This document shows positions 60,284 through 64,000 of a stretch of DNA of 64,000 nt, in pieces. The stretch is from the NCBI GenBank assembly GCA_020633235.1, contig JACKEA010000008.1:1-64000 (forward strand), in the 5' to 3' direction. The notes beneath the pieces are model-generated. The model saw nothing but the letters and a program-made list of their open reading frames with translations, searched no databases and was not told the DNA's origin. Origin of the DNA: Polyangiaceae bacterium. GTDB lineage: Bacteria; Myxococcota_A; Polyangia; Polyangiales; Polyangiaceae. The stretch's first letter is position 1; every line of letters begins with the position of its first letter. The position numbers and the translations under genes are program-made.

Positions 60284-60649
60284 TCACAGCACCTTCTTGA
60301 TTTCCTGAACGGCGCGCGACATGTCGAGGAAGATCAAGCCGAGCTTGGCTTCCTTGGAGGCGAGCACCAAAAGCATGGTCCCTTCACCGGCACGGACCAT
60401 CACGCCGTAGCCATTGTCGCCGCGGATGAGCACCTGTTGTAGGTCTCCGCGGCCGAGCTCGATGGCAGCACGGGTGCCGAGGCTCAACAGCGTGGAGCTC
60501 ATGCCGGCGACGCGCATCTCCTCGATGTGCTGCGGCAGGGCGCTCGCGATCATCAATCCGTCGTCGGAGATCAGCGCGCTGGCCTCGATGTCTGGTGTGC
60601 CCGACTGAAGTGAGCGGAGCACCTGGTTCACTGCGTCGACTCGTCCCAT
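60284..60649 (-). CDS. Roadblock/LC7 (MglB-like) protein
   Basis: 121 residues from the ATG at 60649. A helix, beta sheet and long helix (VNQVLRSLQSGTPDIEASAL, ISDDGLMIASALP, GDLQQVLIRGDNGYGVMVRA) match the roadblock fold, closest to MglB-type proteins. No Ras-like GTPase gene is adjacent. Gaps of 23 bp and 19 bp to its neighbours suggest one operon. Confidence 0.88.
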   Translation of the reverse strand: MGRVDAVNQVLRSLQSGTPDIEASALISDDGLMIASALPQHIEEMRVAGMSSTLLSLGTRAAIELGRGDLQQVLIRGDNGYGVMVRAGEGTMLLVLASKEAKLGLIFLDMSRAVQEIKKVL

Positions 60650-60672
60650 ATCTCGTCTCCTCACGCGCCTGT

Positions 60673-61707
60673 TCAGCGCGCCTCCTGGTTCACGGGTATC
60701 TTCACCGAGACGCTGGTTCCAAAACCCGGAACCGAGCGTAGGGTCATCTCTCCCCCGGCGTCCTTCACGGCCCGCGAGCAGAGCGCGAGGCCGATGCCGC
60801 TGCCACTGGGCTTGGTCGTGAAGAACAAATCCGTGGCACGGTCCAGCACCTCGGGGCTCATGCCGGTGCCGGTGTCCACCACCACGATGGTGAACGCGCG
60901 ATCATCATCCTCGAGCTGGGCGTGCAGAGTGATGGTGTCGCCCGCTTCACATGCGTGCAGGGCATTCGTGACGAAATTGAACACGATCGCCCGCGCCATC
61001 GCGGGGTCTAACGGCAACAAAGGCAGATCCTTGATATCGCATCGGAAGGTGATCTGAGCGTTTTCGATGCGCGGCGAAAGTACGCGACATGCTTCGCGCA
61101 AGGCGTAGTCGATGGGGCTGAATCGCTCGGAGCGGAGCTTGCCGTGCACCGCCCCAATGCCCTCGAAGCCCAGCTTCATGCGACGCACCTCGCTGAGCAC
61201 CGCGTGGAGCTGGTCCATGACGTAGCCCGGGTCGACCTCCTCGAGCAGGACCTCCACCGCGGCGGTGATGGCGGCCAGCGGGTTCTTGAGCTCGTGGAGC
61301 AGGGAGGGCAGCGCCTCGCCGATGGCGGCCAGGCTCATCAACTTGTCGCGTTCCTCACGCAGCTGCATGACCCGGGAAATGTCCTGAAGAACGATGATCG
61401 TGTCGTCGTCCGAGGTGGAGAGCGAGAAACCGAGGGTCTTGGTGCGACCGTTGCCCAGTCGCACCACGCATTCGCTGCGTCCGGAGCCGTCCGTCAGCGA
61501 GGCGGCCTTCACCGCGGCTTGCAGCGCGGGTGGGATGGTGCGCCCCTCCAGCTCCTTGCGGGTGGTGCCGAAGATGTTCGCGGCGCGGTCGTTGGCAAAG
61601 CGCACGCGTTCGCTCTTCCCCAGCACCACGACTGCCGTCGGTAGTGCCTCGAGGATGCGCACGGCGCCACGCCGCCGCGTCGTCGAACGCGTTCTCTGGG
61701 ACTCCAT
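60673..61707 (-). CDS. PAS-domain sensor histidine kinase
   Basis: 344 residues, soluble. A PAS domain (about 15-115) is followed by a dimerisation helix with the phosphoacceptor His138 in LLHELKNPLAAI. The ATPase domain has N box NFVTNALHACEAG, G1 VVDTGTGMS and G2 GSGIGLALC. It is of the NtrB-like type and probably senses a cytoplasmic ligand or redox state. First gene of the six-gene signalling operon, so it is the likely partner of the receiver protein. Confidence 0.93.
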   Translation of the reverse strand: MESQRTRSTTRRRGAVRILEALPTAVVVLGKSERVRFANDRAANIFGTTRKELEGRTIPPALQAAVKAASLTDGSGRSECVVRLGNGRTKTLGFSLSTSDDDTIIVLQDISRVMQLREERDKLMSLAAIGEALPSLLHELKNPLAAITAAVEVLLEEVDPGYVMDQLHAVLSEVRRMKLGFEGIGAVHGKLRSERFSPIDYALREACRVLSPRIENAQITFRCDIKDLPLLPLDPAMARAIVFNFVTNALHACEAGDTITLHAQLEDDDRAFTIVVVDTGTGMSPEVLDRATDLFFTTKPSGSGIGLALCSRAVKDAGGEMTLRSVPGFGTSVSVKIPVNQEAR

Positions 61708-62064
61708 CCTCCCCCAACTTCCTTTTGTGGGCAGACGCTCCCTTCCAAGAAGCGCGCCAACTCAGGTCCATCAAAACTAACGCAGCGTCGTGTGAGATTG
61801 CGCGAAAAATGCGTTCGGTCGAAAGACGCCCCGCAAGCCGTTCGCGTGACGCCCCGCGTCCCCGACGTGGTCCGCGCCGAACCTACAAACACATGAAACG
61901 TATGATGATGTTGGTCCGCCGCGGAACCACGTGAACGGACGTTCCTGCACCTCCCTCGCCCCTCCCTGCCCGCAGCTTTTGCGAAGCGATGGGACGCGTG
62001 GTGCGGTTTGCAGGCGCGGAGAGCCGAAGGGGACGCCGCGGGCAAAGCCGGGTACGGTCTCGGC
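61708..62064. other. Gene-free stretch between divergent kinase operon and purC
   Basis: 357 bp with no convincing gene. It holds an inverted pair of interspersed repeats (61869-61928) and presumably the promoters of both flanking units, which I cannot place confidently. Confidence 0.5.
61869..61928. repeat. Interspersed repeat, class A, outward-facing pair, one degenerate
   Basis: A degenerate reverse copy (61869-61889) and a forward copy (61908-61928, one mismatch) are separated by 18 bp. The forward copy begins ATGTTGGTCC. Confidence 0.7.
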
Positions 62065-63033
62065 GTGACCCGGCTATCCGACGACGTGCTTCAAGAGGCA
62101 TTGGCGCATCCGCTCGAGGGGACGGACTTTCCGGAGCTGGGCAAGAAGTACGAGGGCAAGGTCCGGGACAACTACAGCGCTCCGGACGGCCGCCGCTTCA
62201 TCGTCGTGACGGACCGCATCAGCGCCTTCGATCGGGTGCTCGGCACCTTGCCCCTCAAGGGGCAGCTCTTGAATCGTGTGGCGTCCTGGTGGTTCGAGCA
62301 CACCAAGAGCGTGGCACCGAACCACGTGCTCGAGGTCCCGGACCCGAACGTGATGGTGGTGGAAGAGTGCACGCCGTTGCCGGTGGAGATGGTGGTGCGG
62401 GCCTATCTGACGGGCACCACGTCCACCAGCATCTGGGTGCACTACGAACGCGGAGAGCGCGAGTTCTGCGGTCACGCGTTGCCGGACGGGCTTCGCAAGC
62501 ACGAGAAGCTGCCGAAGCCCATCCTCACGCCCAGCACCAAGGCGGCCAAGGGTGGCCACGACATTTCCGCCAGCCGGGAGGAGATCCTGCGCCTGAGCGG
62601 CATGGACGCGAAGGACTTCGACGCAGCGGCGGAGATGGCCATGGCGCTGTTTTCCGCGGGGCAGAAGCTGTGCGCGGAGCGTGGGCTGATCTTGGTGGAT
62701 ACCAAGTACGAGCTGGGCAAGAAGAAAGACGGCACCATCGTGCTGATCGACGAGATCCACACGCCGGACTCGTCGCGCTTCTGGTTCTCGTCGAGCTACG
62801 CGGAGCGCTTTGGGGCTGGGCAAGATCCCGAGAGCTTCGACAAGGAGTACGTGCGGCGCTTCCTCGCGGCGCAGGGCTTCATGGGGGACGGACCCATTCC
62901 ACCCATCCCGGACGAGGTGCGCATGGAAGCCACGCGGCGCTACGCTCGAGCGGTGGAGACGATCACCGGCGCGCCCTTCGAGCCCACACTCGGGGAGCCG
63001 ACGGCGCGCATCCGGAAGAACCTCAAGCTTTAG
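62065..63033 (+). CDS. purC: Phosphoribosylaminoimidazole-succinocarboxamide synthase
   Basis: 322 residues from a GTG at 62065. The SAICAR synthetase motifs are clear: GKKYEGKVRDNYSAPDG, TDRISAFDRVLGTLPLKGQLLN, PNHVLEVPD, VEMVVRAYLTGTT and DEIHTPDSSRFW. It ligates aspartate to CAIR in purine synthesis. The long form (over 300 residues) is typical of many proteobacteria. The stop overlaps the end of the convergent RND pump gene by 4 bp. Confidence 0.95.
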   Translation: MTRLSDDVLQEALAHPLEGTDFPELGKKYEGKVRDNYSAPDGRRFIVVTDRISAFDRVLGTLPLKGQLLNRVASWWFEHTKSVAPNHVLEVPDPNVMVVEECTPLPVEMVVRAYLTGTTSTSIWVHYERGEREFCGHALPDGLRKHEKLPKPILTPSTKAAKGGHDISASREEILRLSGMDAKDFDAAAEMAMALFSAGQKLCAERGLILVDTKYELGKKKDGTIVLIDEIHTPDSSRFWFSSSYAERFGAGQDPESFDKEYVRRFLAAQGFMGDGPIPPIPDEVRMEATRRYARAVETITGAPFEPTLGEPTARIRKNLKL

Positions 63034-64000
63034 GCGGTAGCCTCGGCGCGATCCTTGGCGTCGCGCCAGGCGAAGAAGGCTGCGCGGAGCTTGCACGCCG
63101 CGGCGTAGACGACGGGCAGCACCACCAGCGTGACGAGGGCGGCGGTGACGGTGCCCGCCACCACCACCACGGCGATGGGTCGCTGCGTCTCGCTGCCGAT
63201 GGCGTGGGACATCGCCGCGGGCAGCAGACCGAGGGAGGCGAGGAGCGCAGTCATGAGCACGGCGCGCAGTCGCTCTCGGGTGCCGTTCTCCACGGCGGCG
63301 AGCAGCGGCTCTCCGGCTTCGATGCGGGCGCGAATGGCGGACACGATGAGCACGCCGTTGAGCACGGCCTGGCCGAGCAGGGCGATGAAGCCCACGGCGG
63401 CGGACACGGAGAGCGGCATGCCGACGGCCGCGAGGCCGAGCACGCCGCCGAGCAAGGCCAGGGGCACCACCAGCAAGATCACGGTGGAGTCGAACACGCT
63501 GCCGAAGGCAGAGAACAACAGCAAGAACGTGATCGCGATGCCGATGGGGATCACCAGGCGCAGCCGCGCCATGGCGCGCTGCTGATTCTCGAACTCGCCG
63601 CCCCAGGTCATCTGGTAGCCCGACGGCAAGCTCACGGCGCCGGCCACCCGCTGCTGCGCGGCGGCCACGAAGCTGCCCAAGTCGCGCCCGCGGACGTTCA
63701 TGCGCACACCCACGTAGCGCTGGCCGTTCTCTCGCGTGATCGCCGCGCGGCCGGTTCCGAGGCTCACCTGGGCGACGGCAGAAAGCGGCACCACGGAGCC
63801 GTCTTTCAGCGGCAGCTTGATGGCGCGAATGGCCTCGAGGTCCGAGCGGTTTGCGGGGGGCAAGCGCACCGTCACGTCGAACCGACGCTGTCCCTCCCAC
63901 AGCTCGGAGGCCACGTGGCCGCCGAGGCTGGTCTCCACGTAGTCTTGCACGTCCCCCATGTCCAAGTCGTAGCGGGCGAGGGCACGGCGATCGAGCTTGA
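63030..64000 (-). CDS. Heavy-metal efflux RND pump (CzcA/CusA-like), truncated by the window edge
   Basis: The C-terminal 323 residues are present, and the frame stays open to base 64000, so the start lies beyond the window. The part seen has RND porter-domain sequences (ARYDLDMGDVQDYVETS), then a block of membrane helices with GIAITFLLLFSAFGSVFDSTVIL, AVGFIALLGQAVLNGVLIVSAIR and a C-terminal helix. The NGVLIV helix and the porter motif fit the CzcA/CusA heavy-metal group. The substrate (Zn, Co, Cu or Ag) cannot be set. Confidence 0.88.
   Translation of the reverse strand, partial: KLDRRALARYDLDMGDVQDYVETSLGGHVASELWEGQRRFDVTVRLPPANRSDLEAIRAIKLPLKDGSVVPLSAVAQVSLGTGRAAITRENGQRYVGVRMNVRGRDLGSFVAAAQQRVAGAVSLPSGYQMTWGGEFENQQRAMARLRLVIPIGIAITFLLLFSAFGSVFDSTVILLVVPLALLGGVLGLAAVGMPLSVSAAVGFIALLGQAVLNGVLIVSAIRARIEAGEPLLAAVENGTRERLRAVLMTALLASLGLLPAAMSHAIGSETQRPIAVVVVAGTVTAALVTLVVLPVVYAAACKLRAAFFAWRDAKDRAEATA

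Noticed and set aside
1..64000. tRNA, rRNA, CRISPR array or prophage
   Set aside because: I saw no tRNA arms with a plausible anticodon stem, no rRNA-like sequence, no regular repeat-spacer array, and no integrase, terminase or structural phage genes.

Overview
The window is 64 kb of very GC-rich, densely coding chromosome from a myxobacterium, most likely of the Polyangiales/Sorangium type. The reasons are the family content, not a database match. There are many lipoproteins with Gly/Ser/Thr-rich linkers, and one protein has a MYXO-CTERM-like tail. Other typical families are a CdnL/CarD regulator, an AgmX/PglI-type C-terminal domain, a PEGA-domain Ser/Thr kinase, DUF4388-like domains fused to receiver or J domains, roadblock proteins, and two cysteine-repeat lipoproteins. 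I recognised no rRNA, tRNA, CRISPR array, prophage, insertion sequence or secondary-metabolite cluster.

Layout. 1-2.7 kb: a downstream direct repeat, then a leftward operon of TetR regulator, SAM methyltransferase and HgcAB-like corrinoid/ferredoxin fusion, headed by a perfect 30-bp palindrome. 2.9-5.8 kb: an ABC-F ATPase and a tandem receiver protein. 6-13 kb: secreted hydrolases, a haloalkane-dehalogenase-like enzyme, a TetR/lipase divergent pair with a three-copy operator-like motif, and a DUF62 SAM hydrolase. 13-22 kb: a TPR metallopeptidase, hemolysin III, an NtrC-type regulator and a DUF4388/J-domain protein. 22-35 kb: a HEPN/MNT pair, a kelch lipoprotein head to head with a Ser/Thr kinase, TrmL, RNase III, a parvulin and small enzymes. 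35-41 kb: an orphan DNA methyltransferase, a zincin, CdnL, Ppx/GppA and an OmpA lipoprotein. 41-53 kb: a histone-H1-like protein, an RND/MMPL exporter, AgmX-like, HNH and CoaD proteins, and a translationally coupled site-2 protease / FliH-like / MBL operon. 54-57 kb: envelope proteins. 57.1-61.7 kb: a six-gene signalling operon. 62-64 kb: PurC and the end of a heavy-metal RND pump.

Two things stand out. First, a family of about 20-bp interspersed repeats (core GTCGGTCCGCCGCGGAACC and a variant TGTTGGTCCGGCGCGAACC) lies almost only between genes. I count 18 copies, 14 of them in inverted pairs, and two pairs bracket short gene units. Second, the operon at 57.1-61.7 kb encodes a PAS histidine kinase, an MglB-like roadblock protein, a diiron ODP/flavodiiron-type metallo-beta-lactamase, a receiver-DUF4388-TPR regulator, a ParA-like ATPase and a second roadblock-like protein. 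It looks like a self-contained, possibly oxygen-linked signalling and positioning system. The HgcAB-like fusion next to a SAM methyltransferase is a third locus worth testing.

Start codons were moved inward from the longest open frame wherever a signal peptide, a domain edge, an overlap with the upstream gene or a ribosome-binding site supported it. Functions come from motifs I can read in the translations; no search was run.
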